Made by a program: the position numbers and the translations under genes. From the NCBI GenBank assembly GCA_001689485.1, contig LUJQ01000037.1:1-23964 (forward strand): 23,964 nucleotides of DNA, read 5' to 3'. Positions 1 to 7,182 of this stretch are shown here, piece by piece. The notes beneath the pieces were generated by a model. The model did no database searches, was not told where the DNA came from, and saw only the letters and a program-made list of their open reading frames with translations. This stretch comes from Bacteroidales bacterium M6 (GTDB taxonomy: Bacteria; Bacteroidota; Bacteroidia; Bacteroidales; Muribaculaceae). The first letter of the stretch is position 1. Every line of letters begins with the position of its first letter.

Positions 1-206
1 GATAGTTAAATCTCATGCGTCAGCCCTGCTAAAATTTAAGAATCTAATTATTCGTGAATGGGATTAAGAGTCTATGCGCGAATTTGCATCGCGACTTTCG
101 ACTTTGAACCGTGATAATTGGTCGAGATATATTAAGTAAGTCATGAAAATTATTACGCATAAAACCTATAATCCGGCTTTGCTGACCGTTAAAAAACTAT
201 TTACCA

Positions 207-783
207 ATGAGACAATTCACCGCAATCCTATAAGCATTAGCTGTTTCCGTAATCGGGATAAATGCCCGAATCCTGAACACCACTTGCGAGCATGGAGAAA
301 TCGAAGGGGAACGTCACAACGGTTACGCGCTTTATAAAGCCATATCTTATGCCGAGCCGCCCGTAGGCAGATTACGCTGGCACGCACCTGTAAAAAAGCA
401 TCATGGGGAAAGTGTCTATAAGGCCGACAACTGGGGCGACCGCCCGATGCAGGACAACGACCCTAACCAAGGTGGCAACAACCTCTCCATGAGTGAGGAC
501 CGCCTCACCTGAGCGTAGCCACCCCGGCAAAAGGCACATAGGAGCGCCTGCCGGTTTTTGTCAACATCCACGGCGGCGGGTTCTTCACCGGCTCATATGC
601 CGGCACACAGGACAGTGATGTCAATGACGGTATCGTTTATTTCAGCATTGCCTACCGCCTCGGGGCATTCGGCTTCATGGCTCATCCTGAAGCAGCCAAG
701 GAATCGGAGCGGGGAATTGCCGGGAATTACGGCCTTATGGACCAGGTTATGGCCTCGCAATGGATTCATGACAATATCGCCAG
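207..783 (+). pseudogene. Decayed type B carboxylesterase, 5' fragment
   Basis: Remnant of a secreted carboxylesterase type B (alpha/beta hydrolase). From the ATG at 207 the frame reads MRQFTAIL, a TAA stop at 231-233, then ALAVSVIGINA, so a signal peptide carries a nonsense codon. The same frame continues through GYALYKAISYAEPPVGRLRW, matching the family's conserved YAEPPVGxLRW signature. Around 500-509 the frame shifts by one base (reading resumes as LSVATPAKG), TAG follows at 539-541, and then comes VFVNIHGGGFFTGSYAG (oxyanion-hole region) and GNYGLMDQ...QWIHDNIA. Homology ends at about 783, just before the residues that would lead to the nucleophile serine. Family members run about 500-550 residues; only about 190 codons remain. 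The break lies 3 bases from the stop codon of the convergent rluA-type gene. It cannot make an active enzyme. The 206 bases before it hold no gene I can support. Confidence 0.85.
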
Positions 784-785
784 AT

Positions 786-1706
786 CTATTTCACCATCGA
801 CTGGAACGATGCCGGAACCGGTGTCTCGAACTCCATGAGTTTGCTGGTTACCGGGTGGATGAACACCAGTGTGCGTGCATGCAGGGCGAGCCGGCGTATC
901 GGCGAGGTACGTGCGCCATACCGGCGGTCACCAGCAATGGGATGGCCTATGTGCTGCATGTGCACGCGAATCTGGTTCTTGCGGCCGGTTTCAAGCTCCA
1001 CATCCACAAGGGTGTAGCCATTGGCGCATTTCAACGTGCGGTAGCGGGTATATGCCAGCTTACCATCCTGTTCGTTATCCGTCACATAAACCGTATGCTG
1101 CGAGTTTTCGGCAAGATAAGTCTTCACCTCACCTTCGGCGGGGAAAAGTTTTCCTTCAACCACACACACATACTGCCGACGGCGCACCATATTGTTCCAG
1201 TTATGCTGCAACCTATCCTTGGCCTCTACATTTTTGGCAAACACCATCAGCCCCGAAGTGTGCTGGTCGAGCCGGTGGACGATAAAAATCTTGTTACGCG
1301 GATCCTGCGCCTTGAGGTAGTCACGCATGATGGAATAGGCCGTGCCATCCTTGATTTTATCATTGCCGATCGAAAGAATCCCGTAACCCTTGTTGACCAC
1401 AAGGATATCGTCATCCTCGTAGACCAGCTGCACACGGCGGTTATAGAACGTGACAAAAGCCCGGGTCAGGTTAACCCTCACCTCGTCGCCCTCGTCAAGC
1501 CCCATATCGAACTGTCGCGTCACCTTGCCGTTGACCATCACCTGGTCATATTTCAGAAGCTCCTTCACATTGGTGCGCTTACGGTCGGGCATCTTTGCGA
1601 AAAGGAATTCGAGCAACCCCGACGGGGCATCGGCAACGAATGTCAGTATGGTATCGGGGCGGAACGGCCGACGCTCGGCCCCTGGTTTGAACGCTTGTTT
1701 CTTCAT
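786..1706 (-). CDS. RluA-family RNA pseudouridine synthase
   Basis: Converts specific uridines in rRNA or tRNA to pseudouridine in the cytoplasm. From the ATG at 1706 the protein has 306 residues: an N-terminal S4 RNA-binding domain (about residues 18-80, containing VKELLKYDQVMVNGK), then the catalytic domain with the HRLDQHTSG motif (catalytic Asp about residue 147) and the C-terminal motif GRKNQIRVHMQHIGHPIAGD, typical of RluA/RluC/RluD. An in-frame ATG 20 codons upstream (1766) lies inside topA. I prefer 1706 because its ATG overlaps the topA stop as ATGA, suggesting translational coupling, and because the extra 20 residues (MPRNHSIVGCQ...) fit no S4 domain start. The target uridine cannot be told from sequence, so no RluA/B/C/D letter is given. 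Downstream lies the convergent broken esterase. Confidence 0.9.
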   Translation of the reverse strand: MKKQAFKPGAERRPFRPDTILTFVADAPSGLLEFLFAKMPDRKRTNVKELLKYDQVMVNGKVTRQFDMGLDEGDEVRVNLTRAFVTFYNRRVQLVYEDDDILVVNKGYGILSIGNDKIKDGTAYSIMRDYLKAQDPRNKIFIVHRLDQHTSGLMVFAKNVEAKDRLQHNWNNMVRRRQYVCVVEGKLFPAEGEVKTYLAENSQHTVYVTDNEQDGKLAYTRYRTLKCANGYTLVDVELETGRKNQIRVHMQHIGHPIAGDRRYGARTSPIRRLALHARTLVFIHPVTSKLMEFETPVPASFQSMVK

Positions 1707-4039
1707 TTCTTTTTGCTGCGGGGACGTGCCGGTTTGGCATCCGACGATGCTATGATTTCGCGGCATTCCTCGAGGGTAAGGGCAGCCGGGTCGGCCACAG
1801 TTTTGGGAATCTTGTAATTGCTCTTCTTATATTTGATATAAACGCCGAAACGCCCGTTGAGAATCTGGAGGTCGGGATCCTCGGGGAATATCTTGGCAAC
1901 CTTGTTGGCCTCGGCGGCACGCTTATCCTTTATCAAGGTCTCGGCCTCCTCAAGGGTGATATGGGCAGGCGACAATTCCTTTGGAATGGACACGAATTTG
2001 CCGTCGTGCTTGACATAGGGGCCGAAACGTCCTATCGCCACGGTTACGTCGCTACCTTCGAATTCACCTATCGTGCGTGGAAATTCAAACAGCTTCAACG
2101 CCTCCTCAAGCGTGATTGTGCTCACCGACTGGCCTTTAAGCAAAGAGGCAAACTGGGGTTTCTCCTCACCCTCGCCATCGCCCAGCTGAATCATCGGGCC
2201 GAAACGGCCTATTTTCACCGACACAGGTTTGCCGCTAGCAGGGTCGTTGCCCAATATCCGTTCACCCACCTTATGCTCCAGACGCATGTTAAGTGCCTTG
2301 TCGACAGTTGGATGGAAATCGGTATAGAACGATTTTATCTCGTTGCTCCATGGAAGTTTCCCTTCGGCAATACTGTCGAATTTCTCTTCGATCTGAGCGG
2401 TGAAATTATAATCGAGGATGTCGGGGAAATAATCGGTAAGGAAAGCATTAACTACCTCGCCTATATCGGTAGGCACGAGTTTGCCGCGTTCGGAACCTAC
2501 AACCTCGCTTCTGACCTCCGATGCGACCTTGCCACCTGCAAGGGTCAGCACCGTGTAATCGCGCGGCATCCCCTCTTTTTCCCCCTTCTCCACATATTCA
2601 CGTTGCTGGATGGTGGATATGGTGGGTGCATAGGTCGACGGGCGCCCTATCCCCAGTTCCTCCATCTTCTTTACGAGGGAGGCTTCAGTGTAGCGCGGCG
2701 GTTGCTGTGTGTAACGCTGCGTGGCTTTCATATCGGCAAGCGTCAGCACATCACCCTTGCCCATTGCCGGAAGCAGACCTTGCAACGCTTCGTCGGCGGC
2801 AGCATCGTCATCCTTATCCTCCATATAGATTTTCAGGAAGCCATCGAATTTGATTACCTCGCCTGTTGCGGCAAAATGCCCCGGCAATGCGCCCTGCATC
2901 CCCTTGGGTTCTATATCGACGGTAGTCTTCTCAATCTCGGCATCAGCCATCTGCGATGCCACGGTACGCTTCCATATAAGCGCATACAGGCGTTTTTCCT
3001 GCGACGTACCGTCGATAGTGTGGTGGTTTATGTATGTGGGGCGTATGGCTTCGTGAGCCTCCTGCGCACCTTTTGACGATGTGTGGTAATGCCTTACCTT
3101 AAGGTATTTATCGCCCAACGTGGCGGCAATTTCCTTTTCAAGGGCGGAAATGGCAAGCGCCGACAGGTTAAGCGAGTCGGTACGCATGTATGTGATATGC
3201 CCGGCCTCATAAAGGCGCTGTGCCACCATCATTGTCTGCGACACGGTGAAACCGAGCTTGCGTGCCGCTTCCTGCTGCAGGGTGGAGGTTGTGAACGGCG
3301 GTGCAGGCGATTTCTTGACGGGACGCACTGTCACATCCGTCACTTCGAAGTCTTTACCCGCACATGCCTCCAGGAGTTTCCGTGCCTCGGCCTCGGAAGG
3401 GAGACGGCGCGACAGCTCTGCACGGACACCGTTACCCCCTTTGTCGGAAAAATCGGCGTTCACACGATAGAACTGCTCGGGCTTGAAATTCTTGATTTCA
3501 TTTTCCCGCTCCATTATAAGCCTCACTGCTACGGACTGCACACGCCCGGCCGATAGTGCAGGTTTGATTTTTTTCCACAGGACCGGCGACAGCTCGAAAC
3601 CCACTATACGGTCGAGCACACGGCGCGCCTGCTGTGCGTCGACAAGGTTGATGTCGATGTTGCGCGGGTTCTCTATCGCATGCAGTATGGCGTCCTTGGT
3701 GATTTCGTGAAACACGATGCGGCGCGTGTTTTCAGGCTTAAGTTTCAGCACCTCGTAAAGGTGCCAGGCAATAGCCTCCCCCTCGCGGTCCTCATCGGAA
3801 GCGAGCCACACCATCTGTGCCTCCTTTGCCATCTTCTTAAGCTCGGAAACAAGAGCCTTCTTGTCGTCGGGAATCTCGTATTCGGGAGTAAAACCATTCT
3901 CCACATCGATGCCGAAATTCTTTTTCCTGAGGTCGCGTATGTGGCCGTAACTCGACATTACGGTGAAATCGGGACCAAGGAATTTTCCGATGGTTTTAGC
4001 TTTGGCAGGGGACTCTACTATGACAAGGTTTTTCACCAT
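1703..4039 (-). CDS. topA: DNA topoisomerase I (type IA)
   Basis: Relaxes negative supercoils by transient single-strand cleavage. It has 778 residues. The TOPRIM domain starts at once (LVIVESPAKAKTIGKFLG, residues 5-22) with the acidic DEDREGEA motif at 82-89; the catalytic tyrosine is Y284 in HITYMRTDSLNLS (281-293). IGRPSTYAPTISTIQ belongs to the cleavage/strand-passage core. The C-terminus carries no Cys4 zinc fingers, unlike the E. coli enzyme. Instead it has three repeats built around RFGPMIQ, RFGPYVKH and RFGVYIKY, ending in a basic tail (RPRSKKK) that may bind DNA. The start follows a Bacteroidetes-type -7 box at 4088-4081. The stop overlaps the start of the downstream pseudouridine synthase gene by ATGA. 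The methyltransferase gene 142 bases upstream points the same way and may read through into it. Confidence 0.97.
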   Translation of the reverse strand: MVKNLVIVESPAKAKTIGKFLGPDFTVMSSYGHIRDLRKKNFGIDVENGFTPEYEIPDDKKALVSELKKMAKEAQMVWLASDEDREGEAIAWHLYEVLKLKPENTRRIVFHEITKDAILHAIENPRNIDINLVDAQQARRVLDRIVGFELSPVLWKKIKPALSAGRVQSVAVRLIMERENEIKNFKPEQFYRVNADFSDKGGNGVRAELSRRLPSEAEARKLLEACAGKDFEVTDVTVRPVKKSPAPPFTTSTLQQEAARKLGFTVSQTMMVAQRLYEAGHITYMRTDSLNLSALAISALEKEIAATLGDKYLKVRHYHTSSKGAQEAHEAIRPTYINHHTIDGTSQEKRLYALIWKRTVASQMADAEIEKTTVDIEPKGMQGALPGHFAATGEVIKFDGFLKIYMEDKDDDAAADEALQGLLPAMGKGDVLTLADMKATQRYTQQPPRYTEASLVKKMEELGIGRPSTYAPTISTIQQREYVEKGEKEGMPRDYTVLTLAGGKVASEVRSEVVGSERGKLVPTDIGEVVNAFLTDYFPDILDYNFTAQIEEKFDSIAEGKLPWSNEIKSFYTDFHPTVDKALNMRLEHKVGERILGNDPASGKPVSVKIGRFGPMIQLGDGEGEEKPQFASLLKGQSVSTITLEEALKLFEFPRTIGEFEGSDVTVAIGRFGPYVKHDGKFVSIPKELSPAHITLEEAETLIKDKRAAEANKVAKIFPEDPDLQILNGRFGVYIKYKKSNYKIPKTVADPAALTLEECREIIASSDAKPARPRSKKK

Positions 4040-4080
4040 GGGTGGGAGTATTTAGGGGGTATCGACATTCAAAATTTTGG

Positions 4081-4088
4081 CAAAATTA
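4081..4088 (-). promoter_or_regulatory. Candidate -7 promoter box for topA
   Basis: On the minus strand this reads TAATTTTG, matching the Bacteroidetes primary-sigma -7 consensus TAnnTTTG, about 40 bases before the topA start codon. I see no good -33 TTTG at the expected 19-21 base spacing, so only half of the promoter is supported. Confidence 0.4.
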
Positions 4089-4181
4089 CTAAAAACACAG
4101 GTAAAAACACCTTATTTAATGTAATTTATCAATCTTACCAACAAAAACACCAATCCCCAGGTTCAATTTACGCCATACGTT

Positions 4182-4709
4182 TCAGCGCAATGCAAGGTAG
4201 AACTGCCATATGGCCAAAGCCGTGCTCACCGACACATTCAGCGAATGCTTGGTGCCTTCCTGCGGGATTTCGAGGCACACGTCGGCGGCATCGACAACAT
4301 CCTGCCCCACCCCGTTGACCTCATGCCCGGCAACCACCGCATAGCGGGCATCCCGTTCCGGGACGAACCTGTCGAGCGGCACACTCCCGTTGACCTGCTC
4401 AAGGGCACACACCGTGTAGCCATGTTCTTTCAACCATCCCACAGCCTCCATCGTACCGGCAAAATAACGCCACGCAACGGAATCCTCCGCACCTAGCGCG
4501 GTTTTATGTATCTCGGGCGAAGGCGGGGTCGCGGTTATCCCGCACAACAGGATTTCCTCCACACGGAAAGCATCCGATGTCCTGAACACCGACCCGATAT
4601 TGTTAAGGCTCCTGATATTGTCGAGCACCACAACCAGCGGCAGCTTCCCCTTGCGGCGATACTCCTCTACAGAATCGCGCCCCATCTCCCATATTGTTTT
4701 TTTAAGCAT
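4182..4709 (-). CDS. TrmH/SpoU-family RNA 2'-O-methyltransferase
   Basis: SAM-dependent RNA 2'-O-ribose methyltransferase of the knotted SPOUT superfamily, 175 residues, close to a bare catalytic domain. The motifs are NIRSLNNIGSVFRTSDAF (31-48, with the conserved Asn and Arg of motif 1), VVAGHEVNGV (motif 2) and LNVSVSTALAIW (157-168, motif 3, part of the SAM-binding knot). It lacks the N-terminal L30e-like RNA-binding domain of the RlmB/TsnR type, and I cannot tell whether the target is rRNA or tRNA. A near-consensus Bacteroidetes promoter lies upstream (4808-4777). It stands first in the leftward block trmH-like, topA, pseudouridine synthase, so two of the three are RNA-modification genes. 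Confidence 0.9.
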   Translation of the reverse strand: MLKKTIWEMGRDSVEEYRRKGKLPLVVVLDNIRSLNNIGSVFRTSDAFRVEEILLCGITATPPSPEIHKTALGAEDSVAWRYFAGTMEAVGWLKEHGYTVCALEQVNGSVPLDRFVPERDARYAVVAGHEVNGVGQDVVDAADVCLEIPQEGTKHSLNVSVSTALAIWQFYLALR

Positions 4710-4776
4710 GATGAATTCAGAAAAATGTTAACCGAAGCCATCCCGGCCCCGTTATGGAAAACCTTGTTTCAGCTAT

Positions 4777-4808
4777 CAAAGGTAAACGATTCCATTCAAA
4801 CCTGCAAA
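4777..4808 (-). promoter_or_regulatory. Promoter of the trmH-like gene
   Basis: On the minus strand TTTG (4808-4805) is followed after 20 bases by TACCTTTG (4784-4777). This fits the Bacteroidetes consensus TTTG-N19/21-TAnnTTTG and would start transcription near 4770, giving a 5' leader of about 60 bases. It is the best complete promoter match I found in the window. Confidence 0.6.
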
Positions 4809-4904
4809 CCTGCACAACAGGCGCTATAAATGCGATAAGCATCATTCGTTGCATTTTTTGGATTATTCAGTGTCAAATGCTGACAGGCTATTCCTCTAAC
4901 TTTG

Positions 4905-5116
4905 TAGTATCCGAAAAGGTTAAAGTCCCGGCCGGGGAAACACGCCGTGTAACCCTGTCGGTCCCTGCCACGGAACTGGCGCTCTACACCACCGCCCACG
5001 GCTGGGAAATCGAACCCGGCGATTTCGAAATACAGGTAGGGCGCTCATCCGATAACATCCTGTTCAGAAAGAAAGTTACCTACAGGCAAACAGATGCCGA
5101 CAGGTTCAAACTATAG
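4905..5116 (+). pseudogene. Glycoside hydrolase family 3, C-terminal tail remnant
   Basis: The frame reads EKVKVPAGETRRVTLSV, then ELALYTTAHGWEIEPGDFEIQVGRSSDNI, then a stop. This is the fibronectin III-like C-terminal domain of GH3 beta-glucosidases and related enzymes (pattern: KV.V.AGETrrVt...L..Y......vePGdF.i.vG.SS.dI). Only about 70 of the usual 750 or so codons remain and no catalytic domain is present. An ATG at 4754 opens a 120-residue frame in phase with it, but residues 1 to about 50 of that frame look like translated intergenic DNA. Homology starts at about 4908, right after a promoter-like TAACTTTG (4897-4904). I take it as a truncated gene end left by rearrangement. The family call rests on a short domain and could be tested by an HMM search. 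Confidence 0.65.
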
Positions 5117-5146
5117 CAGCACACGGCAACAGCAAACACAAGATAC

Positions 5147-5187
5147 AAAAAAACAGGCTCTATGTCGGAATCCGACATAGAGCCTGT
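5147..5187 (-). terminator. Intrinsic terminator of the secG operon
   Basis: A perfect 17-bp inverted repeat (5153-5169 and 5171-5187, one-base spacer, core ending GGAATCC) is followed on the minus strand by seven T residues (5153-5147). It lies 40 bases past the secG stop. On the + strand the following bases are TAAAATTTTC, so weak termination of + strand reading from the GH3 remnant is also possible. Confidence 0.85.
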
Positions 5188-5227
5188 AAAATTTTCAAAC
5201 AGGTTTGAAATCGTATGCAATCCTGTA

Positions 5228-5626
5228 TTATTCAGCTACTGCAGGAGCTTCCTGCTCTGTCACCGTCTCAGCAACGACAGTTTCTGTTGCTTTTTCAACG
5301 GGGGCTTCGGCAGCAGGTGCCTGTACGGGGGTTGCATATTCGGTGCCTGTCACAGTCTGTACTTCGTTTACAGGCTTCACGCGCGAACCGCTCTGCACCA
5401 GGTTACGGGGCATAACGAAAACCGATATGATAGCCAGAAGTGCGATAATAGCTGCAAGGCTCCATGTTGCCTTTTCGATAAAGTCGTTGGTACGGCGAAC
5501 GCCCATAATCTGGTTTGAACCGGCAAACGAGGAAGCCAGACCCCCGCCTTTCGATTTCTGGACCAGTACCACGACAATCAGAAGGAGAGAAACTAAAACT
5601 GTGAGAATGATAATCAGTGTGTACAT
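5228..5626 (-). CDS. secG: Preprotein translocase subunit SecG
   Basis: Small inner-membrane subunit of the SecYEG channel that aids SecA-driven export. It has 132 residues: TM1 at about residues 3-22 (LIIILTVLVSLLLIVVVLVQ), then the conserved loop QKSKGGGLASSFAGS (23-37), then TM2 at about 54-72 (SLAAIIALLAIISVFVM). The rest is a tail of about 50 residues rich in Ala, Val, Glu and Pro, longer than in E. coli SecG; low-complexity tails of this kind are seen in Bacteroidetes. It is last in a leftward run after the TPR-like and LptE-like genes, 28 bases after the former, and is followed by a strong terminator. Confidence 0.95.
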   Translation of the reverse strand: MYTLIIILTVLVSLLLIVVVLVQKSKGGGLASSFAGSNQIMGVRRTNDFIEKATWSLAAIIALLAIISVFVMPRNLVQSGSRVKPVNEVQTVTGTEYATPVQAPAAEAPVEKATETVVAETVTEQEAPAVAE

Positions 5627-5654
5627 TGGTAGTTATATTCTGTTGCTTTTTTGT

Positions 5655-6485
5655 TTATTCAGGGTGATTATTTTCGCTATCCCGCTTATTCCGACAGCTC
5701 TCGGCGAGCATCAGTTTACGCAGAAACCGCAATTGGTCTGCAAAGTAAGCATTTTTTTCGGGAAATGACAAACTTAAACGGTTAAGAATTTCATAAGCAC
5801 GCTCATAGCGTCGCGTTTTTATGTAGATTTTTGCAAGGCTCTCACTGAGAAGCGAATTGTCGGGCGCAGGAGGTGTGACGGCTGGAGCCTGCGCTCTTGA
5901 CTGCTTCTTGGGCTGCACCACCTTTTCCGGCTCTTCGGCGGGTGACTGTACAGCAGGTGATTCATCCTTACGGATTGACTCCTTCCCGCGTACTGAAAGG
6001 ATAAAACGGTTGATACGGTCGGTCTGTGAATCGCCCGACGGCGCCGGGTCAGGAATCACCGCATCCCCCTCCTGGCGTGCCAATTGCTGCGAATAGTCGG
6101 CCACAGGATTGAAAATCATCTTCTCGAGGATTTCCGTTTCAGCCGCATCGGCCCCTCCGTAGGTTTCAAGGAACCTGTCGATAGCATTATTGGTCGACGG
6201 TGTTGCCGGAGCCTGCGGCTTCGGATAAAGCTTATCCAGGCGCTCCCCGTCAGGTTCGACAATCCGCTCAAGCGCATCAGTCGACGAAAGTGACAGCGCC
6301 AAAGGTGCCGCCGAGGCTTCCCTTTCCGCCGCCGTCATATCGGCTGATTTCTCACGCAGGGCGATGCACTGGGGCAAGGTGAAAAAGGGATATCTGGCCT
6401 TCATCTCCTCCACCCATGCCGCATCAACCCCGCATTCCGGGTCGGCGAGCAGCGATTTCAATTTTTCAGCATCATCATCATTCAT
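5655..6485 (-). CDS. TPR-like conserved hypothetical protein
   Basis: Protein of 276 residues without signal peptide or membrane segment. The N-terminus (MNDDDAEKLKSLLADP) is acidic and helical, with a WVEEMKARYPFF motif near residues 24-35. The middle (about 120-210) is rich in Pro, Ala, Gln and Glu and probably disordered. The C-terminus contains a helix-turn-helix pair resembling a tetratricopeptide repeat (LAKIYIKTRRYERAYEILNRL) followed by a charged tail. I do not recognise a defined family. The position between the LptE-like gene and secG is the order I recall from other Bacteroidales, so it probably belongs to envelope biogenesis, perhaps as a cytoplasmic scaffold. That role is inference from context only. 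Confidence 0.8.
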   Translation of the reverse strand: MNDDDAEKLKSLLADPECGVDAAWVEEMKARYPFFTLPQCIALREKSADMTAAEREASAAPLALSLSSTDALERIVEPDGERLDKLYPKPQAPATPSTNNAIDRFLETYGGADAAETEILEKMIFNPVADYSQQLARQEGDAVIPDPAPSGDSQTDRINRFILSVRGKESIRKDESPAVQSPAEEPEKVVQPKKQSRAQAPAVTPPAPDNSLLSESLAKIYIKTRRYERAYEILNRLSLSFPEKNAYFADQLRFLRKLMLAESCRNKRDSENNHPE

Positions 6486-6555
6486 AAGCGTTGTTCATGG
6501 CGGTTGAGGCAATCAGTTTGGTTTCAGATGCAGCATTCCATACATGCCGGGCACA

Positions 6556-7074
6556 CTACCAGTTACCGAGCGTGGCATTGAAAATAAGTTCCACAAGTTC
6601 CTTGGATATTTCCTGACACAGCTGTTCCTGCACATCATTGAGCATCTGCGAGGCATCGAAATCACGATAGGCCGAGAATGTCTGGCTCACATCGTTGGCA
6701 TCGTTTTTAGTATCGGTATATTTCACCCTGACAGTGATTGTAAGACGCGTTTTCGACGCATATGCATCCTCCGTGACAGCCTGCGGGGTAAGGTTATAAC
6801 CCGTTATCTCCCCTTCGAGTTCGAGGTCGGAAGCCGAGTCGACCGTTGTCAGGCGGGTGTTACGTGTGATGTAGTCGAGCAACTCGTTTTCAAACATCTG
6901 CTGCAACGGGGCATAGACCAGTGCAGCCCGGATTGGGAACTCACCCACGTTTATGGTTTTGTAAACCGTATAGTCGATAGCCGCCCCGTTGAGTTTATAG
7001 CTGATGCGGCATCCCTGGGGCACCAGCAGGAACAGCATCACAGCCAACGGCATCAATAATTTTCTAAAAGCCAT
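6556..7074 (-). CDS. LptE-like outer-membrane lipoprotein
   Basis: Probable lipoprotein assisting LptD in lipopolysaccharide insertion into the outer membrane (LptE family, as annotated in Bacteroidetes). It has 172 residues. A signal peptide (KLLMPLAVMLFLL) leads to a cysteine at position 22 in LVPQGC, a relaxed lipobox. Then follow ISYKLNGAAIDY and FPIRAALVYAPLQQMFENELLDYITRNTRL, typical of the family, and the strand-rich section LEGEITGYNLTPQAVTEDAYASKTRLTITVRV. It sits between the sigma-54 activator gene and the TPR-like gene. Similarity to E. coli LptE is structural rather than in sequence, so I leave out the symbol. Confidence 0.85.
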   Translation of the reverse strand: MAFRKLLMPLAVMLFLLVPQGCRISYKLNGAAIDYTVYKTINVGEFPIRAALVYAPLQQMFENELLDYITRNTRLTTVDSASDLELEGEITGYNLTPQAVTEDAYASKTRLTITVRVKYTDTKNDANDVSQTFSAYRDFDASQMLNDVQEQLCQEISKELVELIFNATLGNW

Positions 7075-7182
7075 ATCCTAAAAAAATCAGGTAATCAAAA
7101 TTTTATATTGGCACGAGGATTTACGGGTGATTCAGGTTCGATGAATGGAATCCGGTTAAAACCGACCGGGCTGTCCAAACGG

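Noticed and set aside
143..337. + strand frame of 64 codons at the left end
   Set aside because: Out of phase with the esterase remnant and not similar to anything I know; the recognisable frame starts at 207.
558..1817. Long + strand open frame (419 codons)
   Set aside because: It starts in the broken esterase and runs antisense through the pseudouridine synthase gene; the protein has no recognisable domain, while the minus strand carries clear S4 and HRLD motifs.
1961..3076. + strand open frame of 371 codons inside topA
   Set aside because: Antisense shadow of topoisomerase I, whose motifs are all intact on the other strand.
4754..4904. Coding use of the N-terminal half of the 120-codon frame ending at 5116
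   Set aside because: Residues before about 4905 look like translated spacer and include the trmH-like gene's promoter region on the other strand.
7111..7127. Possible sigma-54 promoter (TGGCAC...TTAC)
   Set aside because: The -12 part is TTAC rather than TTGC, spacing is off by one, and it points into the 3' end of a gene on the opposite strand.
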